Shown: positions 1 to 7,387, counted from the first letter of the stretch. The stretch is 36,312 nt of DNA from Deltaproteobacteria bacterium (GCA_009929215.1 SAAX01000024.1:1-36312), one strand, 5' to 3'. The notes: generated by a model not told the origin, from the sequence alone. Numbers and translations are program-made.

Positions 1-139
1 GGCAGAGCTCAAGCGCTTCTTCGCCGCTGGCGGCTCCTGTGGGCGCGTAGCCCCACTCTTCAAGCAGGGCGCGCAGCATTTCGCGGTGGTTGCGGTCGTC
101 GTCAACCACCAGCAACTGTATGGCGGTATTTGCAATCAT
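1..139 (-). CDS. Response regulator, N-terminal fragment (ZraR/NtrC-type by context)
   Basis: Only the first 46 codons are in the window; the gene continues past position 1. The protein begins MIANTAIQLLVVDDDRNHRE, a typical receiver-domain start: a hydrophobic beta strand followed by the acidic Asp cluster (VVDDD) that binds Mg2+ near the phosphorylated Asp. The ATG is preceded by AGGAAAG at a normal distance. It lies 69 bp downstream of a sensor kinase on the same strand, so the two form a two-component pair. A sigma-54 promoter and ZraR-like operator repeats upstream of the divergent genes suggest that the missing part carries an AAA+ sigma-54-activating domain and a Fis-type helix-turn-helix, as in ZraR (HydG). 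That part is inference, because neither domain is visible here. Confidence 0.9.
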   Translation of the reverse strand, partial: MIANTAIQLLVVDDDRNHREMLRALLEEWGYAPTGAASGEEALELC

Positions 140-208
140 TGTGCTTTCCTCAAAAATCATCCCTGTTCACGCTGCCACAGGCGGGCGCAAACAGGGATGG
201 CAAAAACC

Positions 209-2254
209 TTATTTCCCGCCGCCCAGCGGCAGAGTCAGTGTAAATTCCGCGCCCTGACCAGCGGCATTGCCCACGCTCACGCGCCCGCCATGCCCCTCGG
301 CAATCTGGTACACAATGGCCAGTCCAAGGCCGGTTCCAGAGGGTTTGGTGGTAAAATACGGCGTAAAGATAGAAGCCTGAATCTCTGGCGGAATACCCGG
401 CCCAGTGTCAGCCACGGTTATTCTGAACATGTCGCTGGGCAGGGTGCGGGCCGAAACACGCAGCGTACCGCCGTGATCCATGGCCTGAACCGCATTGAGA
501 AAAAGGTTCAGCAGCGCCTGGGTAAGCCTCTCAGGGCTGATTTTGACAGGGGGAAAACCGGGCTCCACTTCCTGTACCACGGCAATGCCCTTGGCCTTGA
601 TGTCTGCCTCGGCAAGCCGCAATGCGCGGCCAATGATCTCGGCCAGATCTGCCTGCACGGTTTCAAACGAGCCGGGGCGGGCAAAATCGAGCAGTTCAGA
701 AACTACGCGGTCAAGGCGCTCCACCTCGTCAATCATGCGCTGGGCGGCTTCTTCCTCGCGCCCGCCAAGGGGCATGCGCCGGGCAATGTACAGGGCAACC
801 CCCTTGATAGTGCTGAGCGGATTGCGAATTTCATGAGCCACGCCCGCCGCCAGGTGCCCAAGGGCAGCCAGCCTGTCGTTGCGCTGGGCATCGGCCTGGA
901 GGCGCTTCATTTCGGTAATATCGCGCAGCACAAAAACATTGCCCAGCAGCACGCCGTCTTCATTGCGCATGGCCGCGCCGCCAAGGCTGACCACCAGCGA
1001 CTTTGCCCCGGCAACGCTGAGCGTTGTTTCCTGCTCCAGAATGCGCGCCCCGCCGGACAGCTTGTCTGCAAGCGCTGCCCATTCCAGGCCCGGCAGGTCG
1101 TCCAGTGGGCTGGGTCGGACGGTTTTGGTGGTGGTTCCTGGTGTCCGGCCCTGCCCCGTGCCGTCTTGCTGCGGATTTTCGGAATTGGAGGCTGCGGCGG
1201 CATCGGGCGTAACCGCGCTGGATACCTCGTGGCGTTTTTTGCCAAACATGCCCAGCGCCGTATCGTTGATCATGGCAATGCGCCCGGCAGGGTCGCTGAT
1301 CACGAGCCCCAGAGGCAGGCTGGCCACTACTTCAGCGGCCATGGCCTGCTGGTCGCGCAAGATGCGGCGCAAGCGGCGGGAATTGTGCATCCAGAAAAGC
1401 GAAACAAAGGCCGCAAGGCCCAATGCTGCCGCCAGCGCGGCAGAAAGCAGGTTGGTGCGGGCATCCTGCGCCAGAGAGTCCTCAAAGGGGCGCGCATCAA
1501 AACCAATGAGGGCAACACCCACCACCTGACGCGACACTTCCGGGCCGGGGCGGCCCGCGTGAGGGCCATGAGGCGGAGGACCATCGGGAAAACCATCGCG
1601 GAGGTCGGGCCCATCCGGCCCCCCCCTCATGCCAAGCATGCCCCCCATTATACCACCCATCATGCCCATGCCGTGCGGGCCGTGGCCCTGGCCCTGATGC
1701 TGCCCATGAGGTCTGCTGAGCGGAGCAAAGGCCCGAAAGACCTCAAATACTTCTTTTCCCTCGCGTTTACGAACCCGCCACATGGGCCGATCGGCAACCC
1801 TTGCCAGCGGTGGAATTTCCTGCGGCTGCAACACTATGGCAGAAGTTCCCACATCACTGGCAGAATCAGAGGACAAACCGGACGGAGGAGGATTGTCGCC
1901 ACTTTGCGCCAGTATAGCCCCACTGGTGTCGGTAACAGCCATATAGAGAATGCCGGGCTGACGGGCAGTTTCTGCCAGCAAGGGGCGCAGCCCAAGCACC
2001 GCGCCCGGATTGAGGCGCAGCCCGGTGCGGGTTCCGGCTTCCAGCGCCCATATGAGTGCCTCGGCCCGGTCCGTGAGATTATGGACCATAAAAGCGCGTT
2101 CGCGCTGGTTACTGCGCACAGAAAGACCCACCAGCGTGAGCCCAAGAATAAGGGCCGCACCCAGCAGCAGCCAGGGCGAAAGCCCCATGCCCGACCAACG
2201 GCGAGCCAAACGGCGCGTCAAACGGCGAAACGAAGAAGAATGAGAAAAGCTCAT
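209..2254 (-). CDS. zraS: Membrane sensor histidine kinase, ZraS-like, with His/Met/Gly-rich sensor loop
   Basis: This 681-aa inner-membrane histidine kinase has TM1 at about 26-46, a large periplasmic region at about 50-267, TM2 at about 268-289, a PAS-like domain near 300-450, HisKA with the phospho-acceptor His474 in GVAHEIRNPL, and a HATPase domain (N box NLFLNAVQAM, G boxes DTGPGIPP and GTGLGLAI). The periplasmic region contains a run at about 182-212 very rich in His, Met and Gly (HGPHGMGMMGGIMGGMLGM), a plausible metal-binding insertion. The PAS region has a low-complexity insert at about 342-385. I chose the ATG at 2254, which has AAGGAT upstream, over an in-frame TTG 30 bp earlier. 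It is co-directional with the downstream response regulator and divergent from the ZraP-like operon. The ZraS assignment rests on this architecture and context. The sensed metal (Zn, Cu or other) is unknown. Confidence 0.88.
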   Translation of the reverse strand: MSFSHSSSFRRLTRRLARRWSGMGLSPWLLLGAALILGLTLVGLSVRSNQRERAFMVHNLTDRAEALIWALEAGTRTGLRLNPGAVLGLRPLLAETARQPGILYMAVTDTSGAILAQSGDNPPPSGLSSDSASDVGTSAIVLQPQEIPPLARVADRPMWRVRKREGKEVFEVFRAFAPLSRPHGQHQGQGHGPHGMGMMGGIMGGMLGMRGGPDGPDLRDGFPDGPPPHGPHAGRPGPEVSRQVVGVALIGFDARPFEDSLAQDARTNLLSAALAAALGLAAFVSLFWMHNSRRLRRILRDQQAMAAEVVASLPLGLVISDPAGRIAMINDTALGMFGKKRHEVSSAVTPDAAAASNSENPQQDGTGQGRTPGTTTKTVRPSPLDDLPGLEWAALADKLSGGARILEQETTLSVAGAKSLVVSLGGAAMRNEDGVLLGNVFVLRDITEMKRLQADAQRNDRLAALGHLAAGVAHEIRNPLSTIKGVALYIARRMPLGGREEEAAQRMIDEVERLDRVVSELLDFARPGSFETVQADLAEIIGRALRLAEADIKAKGIAVVQEVEPGFPPVKISPERLTQALLNLFLNAVQAMDHGGTLRVSARTLPSDMFRITVADTGPGIPPEIQASIFTPYFTTKPSGTGLGLAIVYQIAEGHGGRVSVGNAAGQGAEFTLTLPLGGGK

Positions 2255-2290
2255 GGCAGTATCCTTAACGGCGCACCATAACAATTATGT

Positions 2291-2358
2291 ATTTTTTACT
2301 CAGTGCGCAAGCCCCCTGGTAAAAATTGGATAGCTAAACAGAAACCTGAGTAAAAAAT
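2291..2358. promoter_or_regulatory. ZraR-like paired operator (13-bp perfect inverted repeat)
   Basis: ATTTTTTACTCAG (2291-2303) and CTGAGTAAAAAAT (2346-2358) are exact reverse complements separated by 42 bp, in the gap between the divergent kinase and SHOCT/ZraP-like operons. Each arm contains GAGTAAAAA, which as I recall matches the half-site described for ZraR in Escherichia coli. The arms lie roughly 90-160 bp upstream of the sigma-54 promoter, a usual distance for an enhancer-binding protein. The AT-rich stretch between them and the promoter (about 2400-2440) could allow bending by IHF, but no clean IHF site is seen. The repeat also lies just upstream of the kinase start, which suggests autoregulation. 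Confidence 0.7.
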
Positions 2359-2449
2359 GGACACATCCAACTGGCCCGTTGCGATGACAATGAGCAGTAG
2401 AAACAAAATAATTCAATAATTTCAGAGTATTTTAAATTATTGAAGCAGT

Positions 2450-2464
2450 TGGCACGCCCTTTGC
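2450..2464 (+). promoter_or_regulatory. Sigma-54 (RpoN) promoter for the SHOCT/ZraP-like operon
   Basis: TGGCACG-CCCT-TTGC fits the sigma-54 consensus TGGCACG-N4-TTGCW up to its last base, with GG (2451-2452) and GC (2463-2464) exactly 10 bp apart. It lies 95 bp upstream of the first gene and downstream of the paired ZraR-like operator. Transcription should therefore require a phosphorylated AAA+ activator, most simply the response regulator whose start is at position 139. Confidence 0.88.
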
Positions 2465-2558
2465 CTATACAGAAGCAAATGGCGCTGAATACAACGCAGC
2501 AACCATCAGCAAGCATAAACAACAACTGACGGCGCAACGTCATGTAAAGGAAACTGAT

Positions 2559-2783
2559 ATGTATGGCTGCGATATAGGAAGCGTAATGGGATGGGGACGC
2601 GGCATGACACACCTTATGTTCATGATTGTGGTTGTTTCTCTGGCAGCTGTTTTCATCAGCAGAGTAATACCGCAGCGGAAAAGTAATATGGACAGCACCG
2701 ATTCCCTTTCCATTCTTAAAAGACGGCTTGCTTCAGGTGAAATTTCACTTGAGGAATACGAAAAGCTGAAAAAGTCCATCTGA
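2559..2783 (+). CDS. Small membrane protein with C-terminal SHOCT domain
   Basis: This 74-aa protein has one transmembrane helix at about 18-36 (HLMFMIVVVSLAAVFISRV) and a C-terminal SHOCT motif: DSLSILKRRLASGEISLEEY, then EKLKKSI. SHOCT domains are short C-terminal oligomerisation modules. The biochemical role of this protein is unknown. The start has an AAGGAAA ribosome binding site. It is the first gene after the sigma-54 promoter and is followed closely by a small secreted peptide and the ZraP-like protein. This suggests that it belongs to the induced metal or envelope-stress response. Confidence 0.85.
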   Translation: MYGCDIGSVMGWGRGMTHLMFMIVVVSLAAVFISRVIPQRKSNMDSTDSLSILKRRLASGEISLEEYEKLKKSI

Positions 2784-2821
2784 GCGATCCTGCCCCGGAT
2801 GGCATGCGCTGAGGAGAAGAT

Positions 2822-2989
2822 ATGAGCACACCCAAACTTACCCTGATCATTGCTTCCCTGGCTCTGGCCCTTGCCTGGGCTGTGACGTCATCTGCCGCCA
2901 GTACGGCTGAATTGCAAACGGGCTCCGCCTGGTGTGGCGGACAGCAATCGGGAACACACAGCCCCCACGGTTACGGCTCAAACCACTAG
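2822..2989 (+). CDS. 55-aa secreted small protein, His/Cys-containing, unknown function
   Basis: A strong ribosome binding site (GAGGAGA, 6 bp before the ATG) starts a 55-codon frame ending in TAG. The protein begins MSTPKLTLIIASLALALAWA, a clear signal peptide with probable cleavage near SSAAS, and has a mature part of only about 28 residues. That mature part contains one Cys (SAWCGG) and several His (GTHSPHGYGSNH). It lies 38 bp after the SHOCT gene and 64 bp before the ZraP-like gene on the same strand, so it is probably co-transcribed from the sigma-54 promoter. I recognise no family. The Cys/His content and the context suggest periplasmic metal binding, but that is inference. Confidence 0.7.
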   Translation: MSTPKLTLIIASLALALAWAVTSSAASTAELQTGSAWCGGQQSGTHSPHGYGSNH

Positions 2990-3053
2990 TGGCTGACCGC
3001 AGAACCTGATCCAAAACCGAATCAATTACATTCAAACATAAAGGACACACATC

Positions 3054-3665
3054 ATGAAGACTTCCAAGATCGTTACCTCTGGCGCGGCTCTTACCCTTGC
3101 TATCTTCCTTGGTATTGCGGGCGTTGCTTCTGCACAGAACGGCGATGGGCGCGGCCCCGCCGGCATGGGCCCCGGCACTGGCATGGGCATGGGCATGGGT
3201 GCCGGTATGGGCATGGGCGCTGGCATGGGAATGACCAGTGAACAGGTCACTGCCATGCAGCAGATTCACCAGAACTTTGTAGAAAAGATGCAGCCCACCT
3301 TGCAACAGCACCACCTCAAGCTGGCCGAACTGAACAACCTTGCCGCCGCAGGCGTGAAGCCCGACGATGCCCGCGTCAAGGCCGCCCAGAAGGATCTGCG
3401 CGACATCGACTCCAAGCTGTATTCTGCCCGGGCCGACATGCTCAAGCAGATGTCTGACAAGGGTATTCCCTTTATGGCAGGCCACGGCATGGGACACGGC
3501 ATGGGTATGGGACGGGGTATGGGTCACGGCATGGGCCGGGGTATGGGCCACGGCATGATGGGTAATGGCATGAGGGGTAATGGCATGATGGGTTACGGCG
3601 ACTGCCCCGGCATGGCCAACATGAGTGGCACAACCGCTCAGCCTGCAACCACCGGCAACAAGTAA
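3054..3665 (+). CDS. zraP: ZraP/Spy-like periplasmic protein with Met/Gly/His repeats
   Basis: This 203-aa exported protein has a signal peptide at 1-27 ending VASA|QN. A Gly-Met repeat follows at about 36-60 (GMGMGMGAGMGMGAGMGM). A helical core at about 61-135 has the LTxxQ-like pattern of the Spy/CpxP/ZraP superfamily (MTSEQVTAMQQIHQNF) and long amphipathic helices. A second repeat at about 141-181 is built from GMGHGMG and GMGRGMGHGM units, and one Cys follows in GDCPGM. ZraP proteins are periplasmic zinc-binding chaperones or repressors of ZraSR. This one is longer than the roughly 140-aa enterobacterial form because of the repeats. Met/His-rich repeats also suit copper or silver, so the metal cannot be named. 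The RBS is AAGGA. It is the last gene of the operon and is followed by two hairpins. Confidence 0.82.
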   Translation: MKTSKIVTSGAALTLAIFLGIAGVASAQNGDGRGPAGMGPGTGMGMGMGAGMGMGAGMGMTSEQVTAMQQIHQNFVEKMQPTLQQHHLKLAELNNLAAAGVKPDDARVKAAQKDLRDIDSKLYSARADMLKQMSDKGIPFMAGHGMGHGMGMGRGMGHGMGRGMGHGMMGNGMRGNGMMGYGDCPGMANMSGTTAQPATTGNK

Positions 3666-3706
3666 GCAGATATTCCACGGTGCTGCCAACTGCCAGGCAG
3701 CGCCAC

Positions 3707-3740
3707 AACGCCCCCGCAGCCATCTGGCTACGGGGGCGTT
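3707..3740 (+). terminator. Hairpin after the ZraP-like gene
   Basis: AACGCCCCCG (3707-3716) pairs exactly with CGGGGGCGTT (3731-3740). No U-tract follows, so this is either a weak terminator or an mRNA 3'-end stabiliser ahead of the stronger terminator at 3831. Confidence 0.5.
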
Positions 3741-3830
3741 GCCACATACAGTGTGTTGTGCTGGCAGTGTTATACCATAGCAAAAAAAGCCGCCTACTCC
3801 TGAAAAGCAGACGGCCTTGCCTTCAAACCA

Positions 3831-3867
3831 AAACCGCCGCGAAACCCTGATCTCGCGGCGGTTTTTT
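3831..3867. terminator. Bidirectional rho-independent terminator
   Basis: AAACCGCCGCGA (3831-3842) pairs with TCGCGGCGGTTT (3853-3864), an exact 12-bp stem followed by a run of T on the plus strand. On the minus strand the exit side is also T-rich. It separates the convergent ZraP-like gene and the gene ending at 3876. Confidence 0.88.
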
Positions 3868-3875
3868 CTGGACGG

Positions 3876-4391
3876 CTAGCTGTTGTAGTCGCCCCTGTTA
3901 AACTTGAACTTTTCCGTCGCGGTCATTACGTCAAGCTCGTTGACCAGAGAATCAAGACCTGTATTCTGACCGCGCACAGCGGCTGTGTTGGTCTTGAGGG
4001 CGGCAACCTGCCCGTCTATGCCCTGCAAAAGGGAATAGGCTTCGCGCAGTGATCCGCCCTGCCCCGACGAGCCCAGGGCGTTAACGTATGAATCCCACAT
4101 ATCCAGCGTGCCAGAGGCCTGAGAGAAGGCGCTTTGTATAACGTCTTCTTCAATGTCAGTTGCTTCTGTCTGGGTGGTTCCCAGCAGCATCTGGCTGATC
4201 ATTGATGCCTGCGAGGCCTGACCCGTTGCCGAAGCGGGAAACGCAGAAGTTGCGACGGCATTTTCAAGGCCCAACTGTTCGGTCAAAGCCGCCTCAAAAC
4301 CACCCCCCTGCGCTGTCTGCGTGCGGGATGTACCTGAGGGTTGGCTCTGCTGACGTAACAGCGCCTCAAGTTGGTCGTTGGTAACTTTCAT
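3876..4391 (-). CDS. Conserved hypothetical protein, 171 aa
   Basis: I chose the ATG at 4391 (MKVTNDQLEALLRQQSQ) because a clear GGAGG lies just upstream; an in-frame extension to 4493 lacks such a site. The protein has no signal peptide or membrane helix. The N-terminal half is low-complexity and rich in Gln, Ser, Thr and Ala. The C-terminal half (about 100-171) is predicted helical and ends with ELDVMTATEKFKFNRGDYNS, which looks like a conserved tail. The acidic, polar composition resembles small flagellar or secretion-associated proteins, but no family can be named with confidence. It stands alone, convergent with the ZraP-like operon and divergent from uspA. Confidence 0.75.
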   Translation of the reverse strand: MKVTNDQLEALLRQQSQPSGTSRTQTAQGGGFEAALTEQLGLENAVATSAFPASATGQASQASMISQMLLGTTQTEATDIEEDVIQSAFSQASGTLDMWDSYVNALGSSGQGGSLREAYSLLQGIDGQVAALKTNTAAVRGQNTGLDSLVNELDVMTATEKFKFNRGDYNS

Positions 4392-4689
4392 GTCGCCTCC
4401 AGGGTTGGCGTACTGCCTTTGCAGAAAATGTGCAAAAAACCTGCCACAACACCACGCGGCTGTAACAGGCTGATTTTTCACAGCCCAGGTCAAAGCTACG
4501 GGAAAAATTTTCCCTGCTGCTTTGCGACGTTAGGCAAAAAGTCTTGTCTATTGTGATGAAAAAAACTACCATTTAATCTAGGTGAAGGCAAAGGATAAGG
4601 CTGCAACACCATAATTACCCCCCTCTGTCAGCCCCCCTATTCAGCCCGTCCGTTAATCAATCTGCCCATGAGGGGAACAGGAGTTTGCC
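4392..4689. other. Divergent intergenic region with a 15-bp palindrome
   Basis: This region separates the 171-aa minus-strand gene from uspA and must hold both promoters. The only structured element I see is GGGAAAAATTTTCCC (4500-4514), a perfect dyad with 7-bp arms around one base, a possible operator. A lone TTGTGA (4551-4556) lacks the opposing half-site of a CRP/FNR-type box. No convincing -35/-10 pair was found. Confidence 0.4.
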
Positions 4690-5142
4690 ATGAAGGAAAT
4701 CAAGAAGATTCTTTGCGCGGTAGACCTTTCCGAACACAGCAAGGAAGTGGCCGACTATGCGGTGCTTCTTGCCAAGGGCCTCAAGGCCAGCGTGCTTGTT
4801 GTGTACACCGCCCCTTCCCTGAGCCAGTATGTGGGCTTTCATGTGCCGCCCAATACCATTGAAAACTTTGTGGGTGAAATTGTCACCGGCGCAGAAAAGT
4901 CGATGGAATCGTTTGTGGCCGAAAATTTCGTGGGTGTCGAGGCCAAGGGGCAGGTGCTCATTGGCTACGCGGCAGAAGAAATTCTCAGCCGCGCCCGCGA
5001 GGAAAAGGCCGACCTTATCGTTATGGGCACGCATGGCCGCAAGGGCATCGACCGCATTCTGTTTGGCTCTGTGGCAGAAAAGGTCGTCAAGAACGCCGAC
5101 ATGCCCGTGTTGACGGTGCGCCCCACCGAGCCTGCCGAATAG
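4690..5142 (+). CDS. uspA: Universal stress protein (UspA family)
   Basis: This 150-aa cytoplasmic protein of a single Usp domain begins MKEIKKILCAVDLSEHSKEV, the first beta strand and the Asp that contacts nucleotide. It carries the ATP-binding signature GTHGRKGIDRILFGSVAEKV (G-2x-G-9x-G-[ST] type) near residues 117-136 and ends with the strand DMPVLTVRP. ATP-binding Usp proteins act in stress and energy-limitation responses; the specific role here is unknown. An AGGAG site lies upstream of the ATG. It is monocistronic, with a long hairpin before hisC. Confidence 0.93.
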   Translation: MKEIKKILCAVDLSEHSKEVADYAVLLAKGLKASVLVVYTAPSLSQYVGFHVPPNTIENFVGEIVTGAEKSMESFVAENFVGVEAKGQVLIGYAAEEILSRAREEKADLIVMGTHGRKGIDRILFGSVAEKVVKNADMPVLTVRPTEPAE

Positions 5143-5185
5143 CACCACCGGCAGCGCATATGCGCAACCATTTGTTTTTTATCTT

Positions 5186-5230
5186 TTTCAGCCAACAAGC
5201 CGTTGCAATGCAGCGGCTTGTTGGCTGAAA
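5186..5230. terminator. 17-bp perfect hairpin between uspA and hisC
   Basis: TTTCAGCCAACAAGCCG (5186-5202) pairs exactly with CGGCTTGTTGGCTGAAA (5214-5230) around an 11-nt loop. The T-rich sequence lies before the stem on the plus strand, so it is a better intrinsic terminator for minus-strand transcripts. On the plus strand it may still stop or stabilise the uspA transcript. Confidence 0.6.
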
Positions 5231-5314
5231 CATATTAGTGTAAACAACCAAGCCATATTGCGCTTTTGCGCTGCCCTGAAGCTTCGCCCCTGGGGCGATA
5301 CTGGTGGAGAAACC

Positions 5315-6460
5315 ATGTCCGAGATCAGTGTGCGCCAGGAAATAATGGCCCTCAAGGCCTATGTTCCCGGCCTTTCCATTGCCGAAATACAAGATAAGTA
5401 CAACCTGCCCCAGGTCATCAAAATGGCCAGCAACGAAAATCCGTTGGGCATGCCGCCCCTGGCCCGCGAGGCCGTGGTGCGCCATGCTGCCGGGGCGTTT
5501 CGGTATCCGCAGGGGGGGAACCCCAGGCTGGCAAAAGCACTGGGCAAGCGACACGGCGTTGACGAGAGTCGCGTGGTCATTGGCAATGGCTCGGACGAAA
5601 TCATTGATCTGCTCATCCGCATTCTGGCAGTGCCCGGAACGCACAACATTGTGTGCTTCAACCCCTGTTTCAGCATCTACCCTATTCAGGGGCGCATTTG
5701 CGGCATAGAAATTCGGCGGCAACCCCTTGAAAAAGATTTTTCGTTCAACTTTGCCGCCCTGCTGGAACTGGTGGACGCCAACACGCGCATTGTATTTGTA
5801 ACCACGCCCGACAACCCCTCTGGCTACTGCCCGCCCCGCGCGGCAGTGGAGGCTCTGGCCAGCGATCTGGCACAAAAGGCCCCCGACTGTCTGCTGGTGG
5901 TGGACGAAGCCTATGTGGATTTTGCCGATGACGAAAAGGCCGCATCCATGCTGGCGGGCGGCATTATGCCGCACAACACGGCATTTATGCGCACGTTTTC
6001 CAAAAGCTTTGGGCTGGCGGGCATGCGTGTGGGCTACGGCATTTTGCCCGACCACCTGGCCGATTTTCTCTGGCGGGCACGGCTGCCCTTTTCTGTCAAC
6101 ATTCTGGCAGAAGAAGCGGCTCTGGCCGCGCTGGACGACCACACGTTTTACGAGGCCACCCAGCAGACAGTGCGCACTGGCCGCCAGGAACTTTCAGAAG
6201 GTTTGACCGCTCTGGGCTGCACGGTATGGCCCAGCCAGGCCAACTTTTTGATGTTCGGCATGCCAGAGGGCGCGCCCAATGCCGCGCAATGTTTTGAAAC
6301 CCTACTTGCGAGAGGCATTATCATTCGCCCCCTCAAAAGTTACAGCCTGCCCGACCTGCTGCGCGTAAGCATTGGCAACCAGCAGGAAAACCATGCCTTT
6401 CTTTCTGCCATGGCAGAAGTACTGGGGGCAAAGCACGCACAAGGCGGTGTAAAAGCATGA
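5315..6460 (+). CDS. hisC: Histidinol-phosphate aminotransferase
   Basis: This 381-aa PLP-dependent fold-type I aminotransferase of histidine biosynthesis converts imidazole-acetol phosphate and glutamate to histidinol phosphate and 2-oxoglutarate. It shows the HisC features: SNENPLGMPP near the N-terminus, NGSDEIIDLL for cofactor binding, TTPDNPSGY, VDEAYVDFA, and the Schiff-base lysine K230 in TFSKSFGLAGMRVGYG, with a C-terminal Arg in LLRVSIGN. The start at 5315 (MSEISVRQEI) follows GGAGA; a longer frame from 5258 has no support. Its stop overlaps the cmk start (ATGA at 6457), so the two are translationally coupled. HisC homologues sometimes act on aromatic substrates, so the reaction is assigned by family. 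Confidence 0.93.
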   Translation: MSEISVRQEIMALKAYVPGLSIAEIQDKYNLPQVIKMASNENPLGMPPLAREAVVRHAAGAFRYPQGGNPRLAKALGKRHGVDESRVVIGNGSDEIIDLLIRILAVPGTHNIVCFNPCFSIYPIQGRICGIEIRRQPLEKDFSFNFAALLELVDANTRIVFVTTPDNPSGYCPPRAAVEALASDLAQKAPDCLLVVDEAYVDFADDEKAASMLAGGIMPHNTAFMRTFSKSFGLAGMRVGYGILPDHLADFLWRARLPFSVNILAEEAALAALDDHTFYEATQQTVRTGRQELSEGLTALGCTVWPSQANFLMFGMPEGAPNAAQCFETLLARGIIIRPLKSYSLPDLLRVSIGNQQENHAFLSAMAEVLGAKHAQGGVKA

Positions 6461-7152
6461 GTTCCCGACTGCCCGTAGTAACCCTTGACGGCCCCGCAGG
6501 CGTGGGCAAAACCACCCTTGCGCGACGCGTGGCCGAAGGACTGGGGCTTTCCTACCTCGATACCGGGGCCATGTTTCGCTGTATGGCACTCAAACTGGGC
6601 GCCGGGGCAGAAGCCCTGCCAGAAGAAGAACTGCGCGCCCGCTGTGCGCAGTGGAAATTTACCCTTACGGGCCTTGGTCAGCAGTCTACCCTGTTTTGCA
6701 ACGGCGAGGCCGTGCGGGGCGAGGTGCGCACCGAGGCCGTAGGCATGCTGGCGGCCCGCATAGCCACTGTGCCCGTGGTGCGCGAAATTCTGCGTGCCAC
6801 CCAGCGGGCTATTGGCGAACAGTCGCCGCTGGTTGCCGAAGGACGCGACATGGGAACCGTGGTCTTTCCCGAAGCGCGCTTCAAGTTTTTTCTCGATGCC
6901 GCACCAGAGGTGCGGGCCATGCGCCGCCTGCACGACCTTGAAGCACGCGGTCAAAACGCCGACCTTGCAACCCTTACCGAGCAGATACGCCAGCGCGATG
7001 CCCTTGACCGCAACCGTGCGGTGGCCCCGCTGCGCCCCGCCCAGGATTCGCTGATTATTGACACCTCGCACATGGATATTGAGGGCGTGCTGGGCGTCAT
7101 GCTGCACCATATCAACGTGCACGGCGGCACGCAGAGCCTGCGCCCGGCGTAA
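6457..7152 (+). CDS. cmk: Cytidylate kinase
   Basis: This 231-aa NMP kinase transfers phosphate from ATP to CMP/dCMP. It has the P-loop DGPAGVGKTTLARRVAEGLG, the substrate motif YLDTGAMFR, the CMP-kinase motif EGRDMGTVVFPEARFKFFLD and a LID region rich in Arg (QRDALDRNRAVAPL). The length is normal for bacterial Cmk. The start codon overlaps the hisC stop by 4 bp. Coupling of hisC with cmk mixes histidine and nucleotide metabolism and probably reflects shared growth-linked expression. A terminator follows. Confidence 0.95.
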   Translation: MSSRLPVVTLDGPAGVGKTTLARRVAEGLGLSYLDTGAMFRCMALKLGAGAEALPEEELRARCAQWKFTLTGLGQQSTLFCNGEAVRGEVRTEAVGMLAARIATVPVVREILRATQRAIGEQSPLVAEGRDMGTVVFPEARFKFFLDAAPEVRAMRRLHDLEARGQNADLATLTEQIRQRDALDRNRAVAPLRPAQDSLIIDTSHMDIEGVLGVMLHHINVHGGTQSLRPA

Positions 7153-7173
7153 CAACAGTCACACCCCATCTTT

Positions 7174-7207
7174 AAGGCCGGGCCGGTTAAACGGTTCGGC
7201 CTTTTTT
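7174..7207 (+). terminator. Rho-independent terminator of hisC-cmk
   Basis: AAGGCCG (7174-7180) pairs with CGGCCTT (7197-7203), with an inner CCG/CGG stem and a run of six T at the exit. It closes the hisC-cmk unit. Confidence 0.85.
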
Positions 7208-7387
7208 GCCGCCCGGCTGCGGGCCACAACTTCACGGCAAGATTTGCCTGCCGGGAAAATCCTGCCCCCCAACAGGGCACGGCTGCCAAGGCTTTGGCGC
7301 TTAAGGCAAGCTCAAAGATCGCTGCGCCGCGCAGTTTTTGCAAATTGCGCAAATCACCAAGCTGAATTTATTGCACTCTTTTACTGT

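Noticed and set aside
86..2281. Long open frame on the plus strand opposite the sensor kinase.
   Set aside because: It has no recognisable domain, is rich in His/Arg/Gln as expected for an antisense shadow in GC-rich DNA, and the kinase on the other strand is unmistakable.
3160..3600. Short direct repeats that could suggest a CRISPR array or minisatellite.
   Set aside because: The units are 6-12 bp, in frame, have no unique spacers and encode the Met/Gly/His repeats of the ZraP-like protein.
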